DNA from: Paramesorhizobium deserti
Lineage (GTDB): Bacteria; Pseudomonadota; Alphaproteobacteria; Rhizobiales; Rhizobiaceae
DNA: 64,000 bases
Direction of reading: 5' to 3'
Assembly (NCBI RefSeq): GCF_001558695.1
Contig: NZ_LNTU01000001.1
Span: 124,001 to 188,000, forward strand
Shown: piece after piece, positions 46,560 through 56,997 of the stretch
How the letters are laid out: the number at the start of each line of letters is the position of its first letter
Numbering within the stretch: the first letter of the stretch is position 1
Program-made: the position numbers and the translations under genes
The notes under the pieces: generated by a model
Seen by the model: the letters and a program-made list of their open reading frames with translations, nothing else
Told to the model about the DNA's origin: nothing
Database searches by the model: none

Positions 46560-47536
46560 GCGTCCACCCCTTTCAGGACGAGGCCATATTCAGCAGGAGA
46601 ATGGATCTGTCGGTGAAAACGCATCCGGCGGACATATTCCATCGGGTCCTTCTTGACGACGAAGCTGCCGTCGGGAACGTTAAGCCAGTCATAGAGCCGG
46701 GTCAGCATGAAGCGCAACGCCGCACCGCGCGCCAAAACCGGCAACGCCCGCGCCTCCGCCATCGAGAGGGGCCGGACCGAGGTATAGCCGCGCAGGAGCG
46801 CCGTCCCCTTCGTCAGGTTGAAGGAGAAGTCTTTCTCGAAGCACCAGGCGTTCAAACAGACCGCCACGTCATAGGCGAGCAGATCGGTGCAGGCGAAATA
46901 GAAATCGATCAGCCCAGAGAGCCGCTCCCCAAGAAAAAAAACATTGTCGGGGAAGAGATCGGCATGGATGACGCCCGCGGGAATGTCGGCGGGCCAGTTC
47001 GCTTCGAGGAAGCCGAGATCGGCCTCCGTCTCGGTTGCCAAGCCGCTCTCCACTTCGTCTGCGCGATCCCTGGCGCTGTCCCAGAGCGGGCGCCAGCCCG
47101 ATACCGAAAGCGCGTTTTCCCGCCGCATGGGGAAATCCAGCCCCGCCAGATGCATGCGCGCCAGCGCCTCGCCCACCGCATGGCAATGGGCGACGGTCGG
47201 ACGGCGCGTCCACATGCCCTCGAGAAAGGTAATGATGGCAGCCGGCCGGCCGGCAAGCTCGCCAATCATCGCCCCGTTCTTCTGGTGGACCGGCAGCGGA
47301 CAGTCGATCCCCTTCTCGGCCAGGTGCTGCATCAGCCCGAGGAAGAAAGGCAGATCGTCGCGATTCACGCGCTTCTCATAGAGCGTCAGGATGAACGAGC
47401 CCTTCTCCGTATGCAGGAGATAATTGGAGTTCTCGACGCCTTCGGCTATGCCCTTATAGGAGAGCAGGCCGCCGATATCGTATTCGGCCAGGAAGGCCGC
47501 CAGATCGATCTCGTTTATGTCGGTGTAGACTGCCAT
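46556..47536 (-). CDS. thrB: homoserine kinase, APH-fold type
   Basis: 326 residues. It phosphorylates homoserine to supply threonine synthase. This is the aminoglycoside-phosphotransferase-fold ThrB of alphaproteobacteria and pseudomonads, not the GHMP type of E. coli. Visible are [23 protein letters not shown] (in part: [10 protein letters not shown]), the catalytic [14 protein letters not shown] (about residues 190-203) and [20 protein letters not shown]. The ATG at 47536 has no Shine-Dalgarno-like run: the H2 hairpin ends about ten bases upstream and takes that place. Confidence 0.94.
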   Translation of the reverse strand: MAVYTDINEIDLAAFLAEYDIGGLLSYKGIAEGVENSNYLLHTEKGSFILTLYEKRVNRDDLPFFLGLMQHLAEKGIDCPLPVHQKNGAMIGELAGRPAAIITFLEGMWTRRPTVAHCHAVGEALARMHLAGLDFPMRRENALSVSGWRPLWDSARDRADEVESGLATETEADLGFLEANWPADIPAGVIHADLFPDNVFFLGERLSGLIDFYFACTDLLAYDVAVCLNAWCFEKDFSFNLTKGTALLRGYTSVRPLSMAEARALPVLARGAALRFMLTRLYDWLNVPDGSFVVKKDPMEYVRRMRFHRQIHSPAEYGLVLKGVDA

Positions 47537-47546
47537 GGTGATCCGA

Positions 47547-47634
47547 GTGAAGTAGGGAATAGGGAGTAGGCAGTAGCAAGGTAGGCCTCTTTTTTTCCCT
47601 ACTCGCTATTCCCTACTCCCTATCTCACTATCTC
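47547..47634. repeat. H-family GGGARTA hairpin H2
   Basis: 5' arm GTGAAGTAGGGAATAGGGAG (plus strand, 47547 onward) pairs with CTCCCTATTCCC-type units in 47597-47634, with a loop that contains a T7 run. The ispH TAG stop (47628-47630, minus strand) lies inside the array. The other end is ten bases from the thrB ATG. Confidence 0.88.
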
Positions 47635-48629
47635 TCTCCATTGACGAACGCCATATCCCGCGACGTCAATTCGACATCGCGCAGTTCCCGGTTGACAAGG
47701 AAATTCTCGGTCTCGACCGTGGTTTCCGCCAATTCGATAGTGACTTCATACCGATCCGAAAAGGACTGGATGATTTCGTCCACGATGATTTCGGGCGCGG
47801 ATGCGCCGGCCGACAGGCCGACGACCGAGATATCGCCGATCCGTTCCCATTCGATATCGGCGGCACGCTGCACCAGCATGGACTGGCTGGCACCGGCGCG
47901 CTCGGCAACTTCGACCAGCCGCTTGGAGTTGGACGAATTGGGCGCCCCGACGATGAGGAAGAGGTCACAGCCCGCCGCCGCAGCCTTCACCGCATCCTGG
48001 CGGTTGGTGGTGGCATAACAGATCGATTCGGCCGCGGGCGCCGTCAATTCCGGAAAGCGGCGCTGCAGGACGGCCACGATGCCAGCGGTATCGTCGACGG
48101 AAAGCGTGGTCTGGGTGACGAAGCCGAGCCGCGCCGGATCCGCCGGCTGATAGGCTTCCGCATCCTCCACCGTCTCGATGAGCGTGACGGAACCTTCCGG
48201 CAGTTGCCCCATGGTGCCGATCACCTCCGGGTGACCGGAATGGCCGATGAGAATCACATGTCGGCCGAGACGCTGATGGCGCATGGCCTGCTTGTGCACC
48301 TTGGAGACCAGCGGACAGGTGGCATCGAGATAGAAGAGGTTCTTGGCCATCGCATCCTCAGGCACCGATTTCGGCACGCCATGGGCGGAAAAAACGACCG
48401 GCTGGCTGCGGTGTTCCGGCGGGATCTCGTCCAGCTCCTCGACGAAGACCGCGCCCCGCGCCTGCAGGCCCTGGACCACATAGCGGTTATGCACGATCTC
48501 GTGGCGGACATAGATCGGCGCGCCATATTTTTTCAGCGCGAGAACGACGATCTGAATCGCCCGATCCACGCCGGCGCAGAAGCCGCGCGGTCCGCACAGA
48601 CGAATGGTGAGAGGTTGTTTAGCGGTCAT
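47628..48629 (-). CDS. ispH: 4-hydroxy-3-methylbut-2-enyl diphosphate reductase
   Basis: 333 residues. Last step of the MEP isoprenoid pathway, making IPP and DMAPP. The [4Fe-4S] ligands are the cysteines in [13 protein letters not shown] (about 18), [13 protein letters not shown] (about 109) and [11 protein letters not shown] (about 207). The general acid Glu is at TQTT/ETVED-region residues near 140. AAGG seven bases before the ATG supports the start. The stop codon is supplied by the H2 repeat. dxs, the first enzyme of the same pathway, is also in this window at 61292. Confidence 0.96.
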   Translation of the reverse strand: MTAKQPLTIRLCGPRGFCAGVDRAIQIVVLALKKYGAPIYVRHEIVHNRYVVQGLQARGAVFVEELDEIPPEHRSQPVVFSAHGVPKSVPEDAMAKNLFYLDATCPLVSKVHKQAMRHQRLGRHVILIGHSGHPEVIGTMGQLPEGSVTLIETVEDAEAYQPADPARLGFVTQTTLSVDDTAGIVAVLQRRFPELTAPAAESICYATTNRQDAVKAAAAGCDLFLIVGAPNSSNSKRLVEVAERAGASQSMLVQRAADIEWERIGDISVVGLSAGASAPEIIVDEIIQSFSDRYEVTIELAETTVETENFLVNRELRDVELTSRDMAFVNGER

Positions 48630-48938
48630 TACTGAACCTTGTTTCGTATATGCACCGATTTTCCTTCCCCTACCGCTTTACTGCAAGCAGGGAGAAGATT
48701 GGGACGTGGGCGGGACAGCGCCCCTTTGCCCCTACCGGGCATCTCCCCCATTCCTATTACCGTCATTCTCGGGCTTGACCCGAGAATCCACGGCAAGGAG
48801 GCGGAAGCAGTACTATCATTTGCGACGGGATCATATATCATCAAGGTCATATATTAATCTACGAACGGACGACCATTCTGTTCTAAAACACCTCTGTGCG
48901 ATGGAGAGATTTGTGCCTCCTAGCCGTGGATCCTCGGG
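48630..48938. other. 309-bp gap filled by a composite M+R repeat
   Basis: Between ispH and SURF1 nothing but the M half-module (48708-48750) and R pair A (48761-48958) is seen. Any ispH promoter must be within or next to the repeats. Confidence 0.6.
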
Positions 48939-48958
48939 TCAAGCCCGAGGATGACGAG
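48708..48958. repeat. composite repeat A: M half-module plus inverted R pair
   Basis: GGGCGGGACAGCGCCCCTTT begins the M half-module. R left (48761-48796) has stem TTCTCGGG / CCCGAGAA; R right (48923-48958) has ATCCTCGGG / CCCGAGGAT. The 125-bp core between them shares TACTATCAT, ACGGGATCATA, ATCATCAAGG and TGTGCCTCCT with copy B. The right hairpin runs 20 bp into the SURF1 gene and supplies its stop. Confidence 0.88.
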
Positions 48959-49724
48959 TGAGAGAAGACGCTCGCCGCCAGAGATACGCCCCCACGACCG
49001 CAGCCAACGCCGCTGCCAGACCATACCATGTCACGGCATATTGCAAATGATTGTTGGGCAGGTCGATGATGGTGACGCCGCCGACGGGAAGCCCGCCCGG
49101 ATTGGCTGCCGTATCGGCATCGATGAAGAAGGGAACCGTCCTTGCGGGATCGAGCCCGGCATCCCTCACCATTTCCGACCAATCCTTCCAATAGAAGATA
49201 TTCTTGGCCGGATCATTGTCCGGCACAAGCGAGGACGGCTTTTCGACCAGGGGGTTGCGCGCAAGCCCCGTTACCGTCACCTCACCCGCCAGCTGTCCTA
49301 GGCCCCGAGTCGCCGCATCCTTCTTCTCGTAGGGAACGAAACCGCGATTGACCAGGACGGCGCGGCCATCGGCCATCTCAAGCGGCGTATAGACATAGAA
49401 GCCCGAACTGCCCTGATGGGTGGCGAAGAAATGGCGCTCGTCCTGATGGTGGAAACGGCCGGTGACGGTCACCGGCCAGTATTCGACATCGCCGGTCTTC
49501 GCATAGATCGTCTCGATTTCAGCCAGTGGCCGCGGTGCTGAGGCGACGCGCTCGGCGATGGTCGCGAGCAGCCCTTCCTTCCACTTGAGCCGCTCGACCT
49601 GCCAGGTGCCGAGCGCGATCAGGACGCAGAACGCCGCCAGGGAGAGCAGCATGACCAGCCAGGGCATACGCCCGGCGGAAACGGCATCGCCGCCGCGCCG
49701 GTCCGTTTCGACGGTTCTCGTCAT
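48939..49724 (-). CDS. SURF1-family cytochrome oxidase assembly factor
   Basis: 261 residues. SURF1/Shy1 proteins help insert heme a into subunit I of aa3 oxidase. One helix is at about 20-42 (LVMLLSLAAFCVLIALGTWQ) and a second at about 228-248, with the periplasmic domain between, including the family segments LGTWQVERL, VLVNRGFVPY and PNNHLQYAVTWYGLA. It starts in an ATGA overlap with DUF983. The last residues, SLTRHPRA, are a translation of the R hairpin, and the TGA stop is the TTGA of its loop, so the original C-terminus has been replaced. Confidence 0.93.
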   Translation of the reverse strand: MTRTVETDRRGGDAVSAGRMPWLVMLLSLAAFCVLIALGTWQVERLKWKEGLLATIAERVASAPRPLAEIETIYAKTGDVEYWPVTVTGRFHHQDERHFFATHQGSSGFYVYTPLEMADGRAVLVNRGFVPYEKKDAATRGLGQLAGEVTVTGLARNPLVEKPSSLVPDNDPAKNIFYWKDWSEMVRDAGLDPARTVPFFIDADTAANPGGLPVGGVTIIDLPNNHLQYAVTWYGLAAALAAVVGAYLWRRASSLTRHPRA

Positions 49725-50107
49725 TTACTGTCGTCCAGACGCCCTTGTGCCGCCTTATTGCGGTATTGCAGCGTGATCAGGATTCCCTTGATCCAGCGTA
49801 GGAGAACAAGGCTCAGGATGATGGTGAGCGGAATCCAGAGGATGAAATGCACCCATAGCGGCGGGTTGATCGTCACTTCCATCCAGAGCGCCAGGCCGAC
49901 CACGAGGAAGCCGACAATGAGGATGACGAAAGCCGCCGGACCGTCACCTGAATCGGCGAAGGAATAATCCAGCCCGCAATTGCCGCACTGCCTGGCGGTA
50001 TTGATGTAACCGTCGAACAGCTTTCCCTGGCCGCAGCGCGGGCAGCGGCCCAATATACCCGCCCGAATGGGCTCGACCGGCGGGTATGTAGAGTGGTTGT
50101 TGGGCAT
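49721..50107 (-). CDS. DUF983 zinc-ribbon membrane protein
   Basis: 128 residues. Two CxxC pairs, CPRCGQG (about 22-28) and CGNCGLDY (about 41-48), make a zinc ribbon, followed by two membrane helices (about 58-80 and 84-105). DUF983 genes are regularly found beside ctaE and SURF1 in alphaproteobacteria, so a role in oxidase assembly or copper/heme handling is often guessed; it is not shown. AGGAC seven bases before the ATG supports the start. Its stop overlaps the SURF1 start. Confidence 0.88.
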   Translation of the reverse strand: MPNNHSTYPPVEPIRAGILGRCPRCGQGKLFDGYINTARQCGNCGLDYSFADSGDGPAAFVILIVGFLVVGLALWMEVTINPPLWVHFILWIPLTIILSLVLLRWIKGILITLQYRNKAAQGRLDDSK

Positions 50108-50445
50108 GGGACTGTCCTGATCGGTTTCGGATTAAGATTAAAACGTCTGCGGGGCAGCGTCCCCTCTGTCCTGCCGGACATCTCCTCCTCCCATCGTCAT
50201 CCTCGGGCTTGACCCGAGGATCCAGGGCAAAGGAGCGAAAGTGATACTATCATCCGCTACGGGATCATAAATCATCAAGGCGAAATATCAGCAACGCCCC
50301 GCTCACTGGAAGTCATCAATGCAGCGGTGAGACCTGTGCCTCCTTGCCGTGGATCCTCGGGTCAAGCCCGAGGATGGGGAGGAGAGGAACACAAAAGGCG
50401 GCCGTGTCTCCACAGCCGCCCCCATTCCTAAATATGTTTAGTGGC
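50108..50445. other. 338-bp gap filled by a composite M+R repeat
   Basis: Between ctaE and DUF983. It contains the M half-module and R pair B; no gene or other motif is seen. Confidence 0.6.
50148..50382. repeat. composite repeat B: M half-module plus inverted R pair
   Basis: GGGGCAGCGTCCCCTCTGTC starts the M half-module (50150 onward). The R hairpins, at 50193-50230 and 50345-50382, both have CCTCGGG / CCCGAGG stems. The 114-bp core has TACTATCAT, ACGGGATCATAAATCATC and TGTGCCTCCTTGCCGTGG in the same order as copy A, so this is one element that moves or is copied as a unit. Confidence 0.88.
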
Positions 50446-51324
50446 TCATCCCTCGGCCATCGGAGCGCCCCAGCCACCCCAGATATAGATCGCGAAGAAC
50501 AGGAACAGCCACACCACGTCAACGAAGTGCCAGTACCAGGCGGCCGCCTCGAAGCCGAAATGGTTCTTCGGCGTGAAATCACCCCGCATCGCACGCAGCA
50601 GGCAGACGGCGAGGAAGATGGTGCCGACGATGACGTGGAAGCCATGGAAGCCGGTCGCCATGAAGAAGGTCGCGCCGTAGATGGAGTCCTTGAAGGCGAA
50701 GGGAGCGTGCATATACTCATAGGCCTGGACCGCCGAGAACAGCAGGCCGAGCGCGACCGTGATCGCCAGGCCCCAGACAAGGCCCTTGCGGTCATTGTGC
50801 AGGAGAGCATGGTGCGCCCAGGTGACTGTCGTGCCGGAGAGCAGCAGGATGACGGTGTTGTAGAGCGGCAGGTGCAGCGGATCGAGAACCTCGAGGCCCT
50901 TGGGAGGCCACTGGCCGCCGGTGAATTCCGCACGCGCGACCTGATGAACCTCGTTCGGGAAGAGGCTCGCATCGAAGAAGGCCCAGAACCAGGCGGCGAA
51001 GAACATCACCTCGGAGGCGATGAACATGATCATGCCGTAGCGCAGGTGCAGCGCGACGACGCGGGTGTGATGCCCCTCGCGGCCTTCCTTGATCGTATCA
51101 GACCACCAGCCATACATGGTGTAGAGCACGATGGCGAGGCCGACGAAGAAGATCCACGGCCCGACCAGATTGACGCCGAACAGATGCAGGTCGCTCTGGT
51201 TGAGATAACGCATATAGGCAATGCCGCCGATCGCCAGCACGAATGCGCCGACGGAGCTCAGAAACGGCCACGGACTCGGATCGATGATGTGGTAATCGTG
51301 ATTTTTCTGGTGGACGTCAGCCAT
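50446..51324 (-). CDS. ctaE: cytochrome c oxidase subunit III
   Basis: 292 residues with seven hydrophobic helices. Subunit III of the aa3-type oxidase; it stabilises subunit I and shapes oxygen and proton entry. Typical stretches are HDYHIIDPSPWPF at the N-terminus, SEVMFFAAWFWAFF (with the conserved Glu) and GFHGFHVIVGTIFL near the C-terminal end. ATG 51324 has GGGGA five bases upstream; an ATG four codons earlier is less likely. It is the last cta gene of the minus-strand run, and a 338-bp repeat-filled gap separates it from DUF983. Confidence 0.96.
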   Translation of the reverse strand: MADVHQKNHDYHIIDPSPWPFLSSVGAFVLAIGGIAYMRYLNQSDLHLFGVNLVGPWIFFVGLAIVLYTMYGWWSDTIKEGREGHHTRVVALHLRYGMIMFIASEVMFFAAWFWAFFDASLFPNEVHQVARAEFTGGQWPPKGLEVLDPLHLPLYNTVILLLSGTTVTWAHHALLHNDRKGLVWGLAITVALGLLFSAVQAYEYMHAPFAFKDSIYGATFFMATGFHGFHVIVGTIFLAVCLLRAMRGDFTPKNHFGFEAAAWYWHFVDVVWLFLFFAIYIWGGWGAPMAEG

Positions 51325-51377
51325 TTCAATCCCCAAGGTTCATCTTCATGCTTGCTTCGCCACAGGCGAGGCTGGTT

Positions 51378-52001
51378 TTACAAATTTCCATTGCCTTCCC
51401 CGGCCGCCGGCTTGGCGCTTTGCGCGACAGGCTGCCGCTTGTCAATGGGGAAGAACGTATAGGAAAGCGTGATCGTTTTGAGATCCTTCAGATCCGGATC
51501 GTTGACGATCTCCGGATCAACGAAGAACACAACCGGCATATCCATGTCCTCTCCCGGCTGCAATGTCGTGTCGGTGAAGCAGAAGCACTGCACCTTGTTG
51601 AAATAGGCGCCCGCGCGCTCCGGCGTCACGTTGAAGGTGGCGCGGCCCGAGGTCGGCATACTGGCCACGTTCCGGCCTTCATAGCTGATCTGCTTCGTCT
51701 CGCCGATCCTGATCGTCACCTGGCGCTGCTTGGGCTTGAAGTCCCACGGCAGCGCGCCCGACGTATTGGCGTCGAAACGGACATTGATCGTCTTGTCGAG
51801 GATTACGTCCGACATCTGCTCGACACGCTGCGTCGTGCCGCCGTAGCCCGTGACCTGGCAGAACAACCGGTAAAGCGGCACCGAGGCATAGGCCGCGCCG
51901 ACCATCGCGGCGAAGAAGGCGACGCAGGCAGTGGCGACAACGCGGTTGGAGCGCTGCTTTTGACCGGTACCGTTCGAAACCGTCTGCTTTTCTTCCGTCA
52001 T
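51378..52001 (-). CDS. ctaG: Cox11/CtaG copper chaperone
   Basis: 207 residues. It delivers copper to the CuB site of subunit I. One membrane helix (about 20-42) anchors a periplasmic domain. The copper motif is CFCF in [20 protein letters not shown] (about 120-123), and another conserved Cys is in [11 protein letters not shown] (about 50). GAGGA four bases before the ATG is a good ribosome site. It lies between the small gene and ctaE in the usual order. Confidence 0.95.
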   Translation of the reverse strand: MTEEKQTVSNGTGQKQRSNRVVATACVAFFAAMVGAAYASVPLYRLFCQVTGYGGTTQRVEQMSDVILDKTINVRFDANTSGALPWDFKPKQRQVTIRIGETKQISYEGRNVASMPTSGRATFNVTPERAGAYFNKVQCFCFTDTTLQPGEDMDMPVVFFVDPEIVNDPDLKDLKTITLSYTFFPIDKRQPVAQSAKPAAGEGNGNL

Positions 52002-52008
52002 GGTGTCC

Positions 52009-52185
52009 TCACATCGGCCTGATCAGCACATTCGCGCCCAGCTTCGCCCAGGTGCCGATATAGACGAGCAGAACGAAAAGCGCGAGCGCGATGCCCAGCG
52101 CCACGGAGCGGCTGCGCTGCGCCTTCTTCTGCTTGTCGCTCTGGCTGATCGTTTCCAGATCTTTATTCGCGTCCGCCATACTCAT
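52009..52185 (-). CDS. small membrane protein in the cta operon (CoxF-like)
   Basis: 58 residues with one membrane helix (about 28-48, [20 protein letters not shown]) and a charged N-terminus ([20 protein letters not shown]). Small one-helix proteins at this place between ctaB and ctaG are called CoxF in rhizobia; sequence conservation is low. The ATG at 52185 overlaps the ctaB stop (ATGA), which fixes the start, and the stop overlaps the ctaG ribosome site. It probably takes part in oxidase assembly, by position only. Confidence 0.8.
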   Translation of the reverse strand: MSMADANKDLETISQSDKQKKAQRSRSVALGIALALFVLLVYIGTWAKLGANVLIRPM

Positions 52186-53126
52186 ATGCCAATCCATGTC
52201 CAAGCCCTTTGCGCGAGCGTCTCGCAGAAGAGAACCGCGAACAAGCCGAAGAGATAAAGAAGAGAGAAACCGAACAGCGCCTTCGCGCGCTTGAGCGCGG
52301 CTTCCGCGGAAGGGGCCCGCCACAGCTGCCAGGCATGCGCAACGAAAGCAAGCCCCAGAGCCGTGGAGACGACGCCATAAACCGGTCCGGCAAAACCCAT
52401 CACCCAGGGCAGGACGCCGACGGGTGCAACGATCAGCGTATAGACCAGGATCTGCAGCCTGGTGGAGGCTTCGCCCCGCACATTCGGCATCATCGGAATA
52501 CGCGCGGCGGCATAATCATTGGTGGTGAAGAGCGACAGAGCCCAGAAATGCGGCGGCGTCCACAGGAAGATGATGAGGAAGAGAACGACGCTCTCCCAGC
52601 TCACCATTCCCGTCGCGGCGGTCCAGCCGATCATCGGCGGAAACGCACCCGCGGCACCGCCGATGACGATGTTCTGCGGCGTGGAGCGCTTCAGCCACAT
52701 CGTATAGATGACGACATAGAAGAAGATGGTGAAGGCGAGAAGCGCCCCGGAAAGCCAGTTGACGAAAAGGCCGAGCGTCATCACCGAGAATACGGAGAGG
52801 ACGAGGCCGAAGACCAGGACCTCCTCGCGGGAGACGACACCCGCGGGAATAGGCCGGTTGCGGGTGCGTTTCATCACCGCGTCGATATCGGCGTCGTACC
52901 ACATGTTGAGCGCGCCGGACGCACCGGCGCCGACGGCGATGCACAAGATGGCGATAACAGCCAGAACCGGGTTCATATGTCCCGGCGCCACCAGCAATCC
53001 GACGAAGCCCGTGAAGACGACAAGCGACATGACCCTCGGCTTCAAGAGCGCGATATAGTCCGACGCCCTTGCCTCGGAGAGGCGGGCGGCGTTCTCGCCG
53101 TTCCTGTTTTGCTCGACTAGGGCCAT
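52182..53126 (-). CDS. ctaB: protoheme IX farnesyltransferase (heme O synthase)
   Basis: 314 residues with eight or nine helices. It farnesylates heme B to heme O, the precursor of heme A for the aa3 oxidase. The UbiA-family aspartate motifs are [19 protein letters not shown] (about 84-102) and, in the later loop, [11 protein letters not shown] with preceding [14 protein letters not shown] nine bases before the ATG is the likely ribosome site, and the pyrimidine arm of hairpin H3 ends just upstream. Heme A synthase (ctaA) is not in the window. Confidence 0.96.
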   Translation of the reverse strand: MALVEQNRNGENAARLSEARASDYIALLKPRVMSLVVFTGFVGLLVAPGHMNPVLAVIAILCIAVGAGASGALNMWYDADIDAVMKRTRNRPIPAGVVSREEVLVFGLVLSVFSVMTLGLFVNWLSGALLAFTIFFYVVIYTMWLKRSTPQNIVIGGAAGAFPPMIGWTAATGMVSWESVVLFLIIFLWTPPHFWALSLFTTNDYAAARIPMMPNVRGEASTRLQILVYTLIVAPVGVLPWVMGFAGPVYGVVSTALGLAFVAHAWQLWRAPSAEAALKRAKALFGFSLLYLFGLFAVLFCETLAQRAWTWIGI

Positions 53127-53144
53127 GTTACTCTACCTTTTTGA

Positions 53145-53211
53145 GGGAGTAGGGAGTGGGCAATAGGGAGTAGGATTTTCCCTATTCCCTATTGCCCATC
53201 TCCCTACTGCC

Positions 53212-53212
<1 letters not shown>
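53145..53212. repeat. H-family GGGARTA hairpin H3
   Basis: Plus-strand 5' arm AGTAGGGAGTGGGCAATAGG pairs over almost its full length with the 3' arm, whose complement reads AGTAGGGAGATGGGCAATAG. The loop is about six bases. It exactly fills the gap between ctaD and ctaB. Confidence 0.9.
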
Positions 53213-54973
<1,761 letters not shown>

Positions 54974-54983
54974 TAAGGCCGGA

Positions 54984-55862
54984 TCAGTTTCCGGCCACAG
55001 CCACGTTCTTGTCCGCCTCGACGGAGGCCATCAGCGCCTTGTTGGCGCCCTGCAGATCGGTACGCGCAGCCGCGAGCCAGGTATCGTACTGGTCCTGGCT
55101 GACGACGCGCACAGCGATCGGCATGAAGGCATGATCCTTGCCGCAAAGCTCCGAGCACTGGCCGTAGTAAAGGCCCGGCTTGTCGGCCTTGAACCAGGTC
55201 TCGTTGATACGGCCGGGAACGGCGTCCATCTTGACGCCGAAAGCCGGCATCGCCCAGGAGTGGATCACGTCGGCGCCCGTCACCAGCAGCCGGACCGTCG
55301 TGTTTATGGGAACGACGACCTCATTATCCACAGCCAAAAGACGCGGATAGACGGCGCGGTCCTCCTTGCCGGCGGCGGCACGGTCGCCATCCTGCAGCAG
55401 GAGCGAATCGAAGCTCACCGGATCGTCCACCTGATATTCATAGCCCCAATACCACTGATAGCCCGTCGCCTTCACGGTAAGGCCTGCCTCATCGGGAGAA
55501 TATTGCGCCGTCAGAAGCTGGAAAGAGGGAATCGCGAGGAACAGAAGCACGATCACCGGGCCCACGGTCCAGATGACTTCGATCAGCGTGTTATGGCTTG
55601 TCCTGGACGGCTCGGGATTGGCGCTGGCGCGGTATTTGGCGATCACCCAGAGCAGGAGCAGAAGAACCAGGCCGGTGATGGGAACGATGAACCAGAGCGT
55701 GTAGCGCTCGAACCAGTGGATCTGCTCGGCAATGCCGGTGGCCGCATCCTGAAATCGCATCTCCCAAGGTTTGGGCTGATCCGCGTGAGCGGACGCGCTG
55801 GCAAACAGCACCGCGAGAGCGCTACCCAAAGCACCCATCGTCGTGACAATGTTCTTATTCAC
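54984..55862 (-). CDS. ctaC: cytochrome c oxidase subunit II
   Basis: 292 residues. Signal peptide (about 1-27, ending SASAHA), two membrane helices (about 53-75 and 95-117) and a periplasmic cupredoxin domain. The binuclear CuA ligands are His in VIHSWAMPAFG, the Cys pair in GQCSELCGKDH, plus the following His and Met (AFMPI). It accepts electrons from cytochrome c. The start is GTG with GGGAG eight bases upstream. It is the first gene of the cta run; its promoter should lie in the 422-bp gap to ialB. Confidence 0.97.
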   Translation of the reverse strand: MNKNIVTTMGALGSALAVLFASASAHADQPKPWEMRFQDAATGIAEQIHWFERYTLWFIVPITGLVLLLLLWVIAKYRASANPEPSRTSHNTLIEVIWTVGPVIVLLFLAIPSFQLLTAQYSPDEAGLTVKATGYQWYWGYEYQVDDPVSFDSLLLQDGDRAAAGKEDRAVYPRLLAVDNEVVVPINTTVRLLVTGADVIHSWAMPAFGVKMDAVPGRINETWFKADKPGLYYGQCSELCGKDHAFMPIAVRVVSQDQYDTWLAAARTDLQGANKALMASVEADKNVAVAGN

Positions 55863-56284
55863 CTAGAAATCTCCCGATTGCAGGCCTTGCTTCCATGTCG
55901 TTTTGCCGGGCGCCATTCAAACCGCCCGGTTCGTCGCCGTGTTCAAACCACACATTATCCCACACCGCAAGGAAGGCGAACATGATCTCGTGCGGCATTT
56001 TTGCGCGTTTGCGATAGATCAATATCCGGATCAAGGTTTCACCCTATCCGACAGGATTTCACGACTTATCGCATCAAACCGGCCGCAATGGCGCAACAAG
56101 CAGGCGAACAGCCGCTCGAATCCCATAATCCAGCCATGTTTTCCCGGCACCAGATTGCAAAAGCCGCTGCCGTGGCCGCCTTCGTTTCGAGACCCGAAAT
56201 AATGGTGAATAATGGCGGGCTTTCTGTTCTTTTCATCCCTTGAGCGGCGCGTTAACGTCTCATGTGATTCGACCTGGAGCTTTT
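55863..56284. other. 422-bp divergent gap between ctaC and the IalB gene
   Basis: It must hold the cta operon promoter (minus) and the IalB-type promoter (plus). I see no convincing promoter, terminator or repeat. A degenerate FNR/FixK-like TTGCGATAGATCAA at 56009-56022 keeps one half-site only. A 99-codon plus-strand open frame has no coding character. One GANTC site is near 56114. Confidence 0.45.
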
Positions 56285-56848
56285 ATGACCCTTCGCACCT
56301 CTGTCCTGCGTCTCGCGGCACTTTCTTTCGGTCTTGCATCGGCTGTATCGCTGATGGCGGAGGCGCCGGCTTTCGCCCAGCAGAATCAGCAGCAAAAGCA
56401 GGCGGCCACGCCGCAGCAGAAGGGCACCATGCGTTCGCAGCATGGCGCCTGGTCCATTCTGTGCGACACGCCGGCCGGCGCCAAGACCGAACAATGCGCG
56501 CTGATCCAGAATGTGGTGGCCGCGGACCGGCCGGAACTCGGCCTGTCCGTCGTGGTGCTGAAGACCGCCGACAACAAGGCCCGCATCCTGCGCGTCCTGG
56601 CGCCGCTCGGGGTGCTGCTTCCCAACGGGCTCGGCCTCAATGTCGACGGCAAGGATATCGGCCGCGCCTATTTCGTGCGCTGCTTCGAAGACGGCTGCTA
56701 TGCGGAAGTGATCCTCGAGGATCAGCTGATCCAGACGCTGCGCAACGGCAAGGCCGCGACCTTCATCGTCTTCCAGACGCCGGAGGAAGGCATTGGCATT
56801 CCGGTGGAGCTGCAGGGCTTCGGCGAAGGGTTCGATGCGCTGCCGTAA
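56285..56848 (+). CDS. invasion-associated locus B (IalB) family secreted protein
   Basis: 187 residues. Signal peptide about 1-32 (ending EAPAFA), then a Gln-rich linker (QQNQQQKQAATPQQ) and the IalB domain: GAWSILCDTP, EQCALIQNV, GVLLPNGLGLNVDGKD and FVRCFEDGCYAEV. Four cysteines are present and probably form two disulfides. IalB was first described in Bartonella erythrocyte invasion, but the family is common in free-living Hyphomicrobiales, where its function is unknown. GGAG five bases before the ATG fixes the start. It is followed by hairpin H5 and tldD. Confidence 0.9.
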   Translation: MTLRTSVLRLAALSFGLASAVSLMAEAPAFAQQNQQQKQAATPQQKGTMRSQHGAWSILCDTPAGAKTEQCALIQNVVAADRPELGLSVVVLKTADNKARILRVLAPLGVLLPNGLGLNVDGKDIGRAYFVRCFEDGCYAEVILEDQLIQTLRNGKAATFIVFQTPEEGIGIPVELQGFGEGFDALP

Positions 56849-56850
56849 TT

Positions 56851-56932
56851 AGGGGAATAAGGGAGTAAGGGAATAGGTGAGTAGGGAGCTAAAAAACATA
56901 CTCCCCTATTCCCTTACTCCCCTATTCCCTTC
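56851..56932. repeat. H-family GGGARTA hairpin H5
   Basis: 5' arm units AGGGGAATA, AGGGAGTA, AGGGAATA, GGTGAGTA and GGGAG pair with the 3' arm ACTCCCCTATTCCCTTACTC then CCCTATTCCCTT. The loop contains an A6 run. It begins two bases after the ialB stop. Confidence 0.9.
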
Positions 56933-56997
56933 CAAACGGGTTGCCCCAACTGCCCCGACACCTTACATCCGTCGTAGATTTCACAACGGATGATCCC

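Noticed and set aside
48629-48954. Small open frames across R repeats, with peptides such as PWILGSSPRMT
   Set aside because: These peptides are direct translations of the R hairpins and recur at every copy; they are not genes.
56009-56022. FNR/FixK-like box TTGCGATAGATCAA upstream of ctaC
   Set aside because: Only the right half matches TTGAT-N4-ATCAA; two mismatches in the left half make it no better than chance.
55903-56202. 99-codon plus-strand frame in the ctaC / ialB gap
   Set aside because: No ribosome site, no family resemblance, and it occupies the space needed for two divergent promoters.
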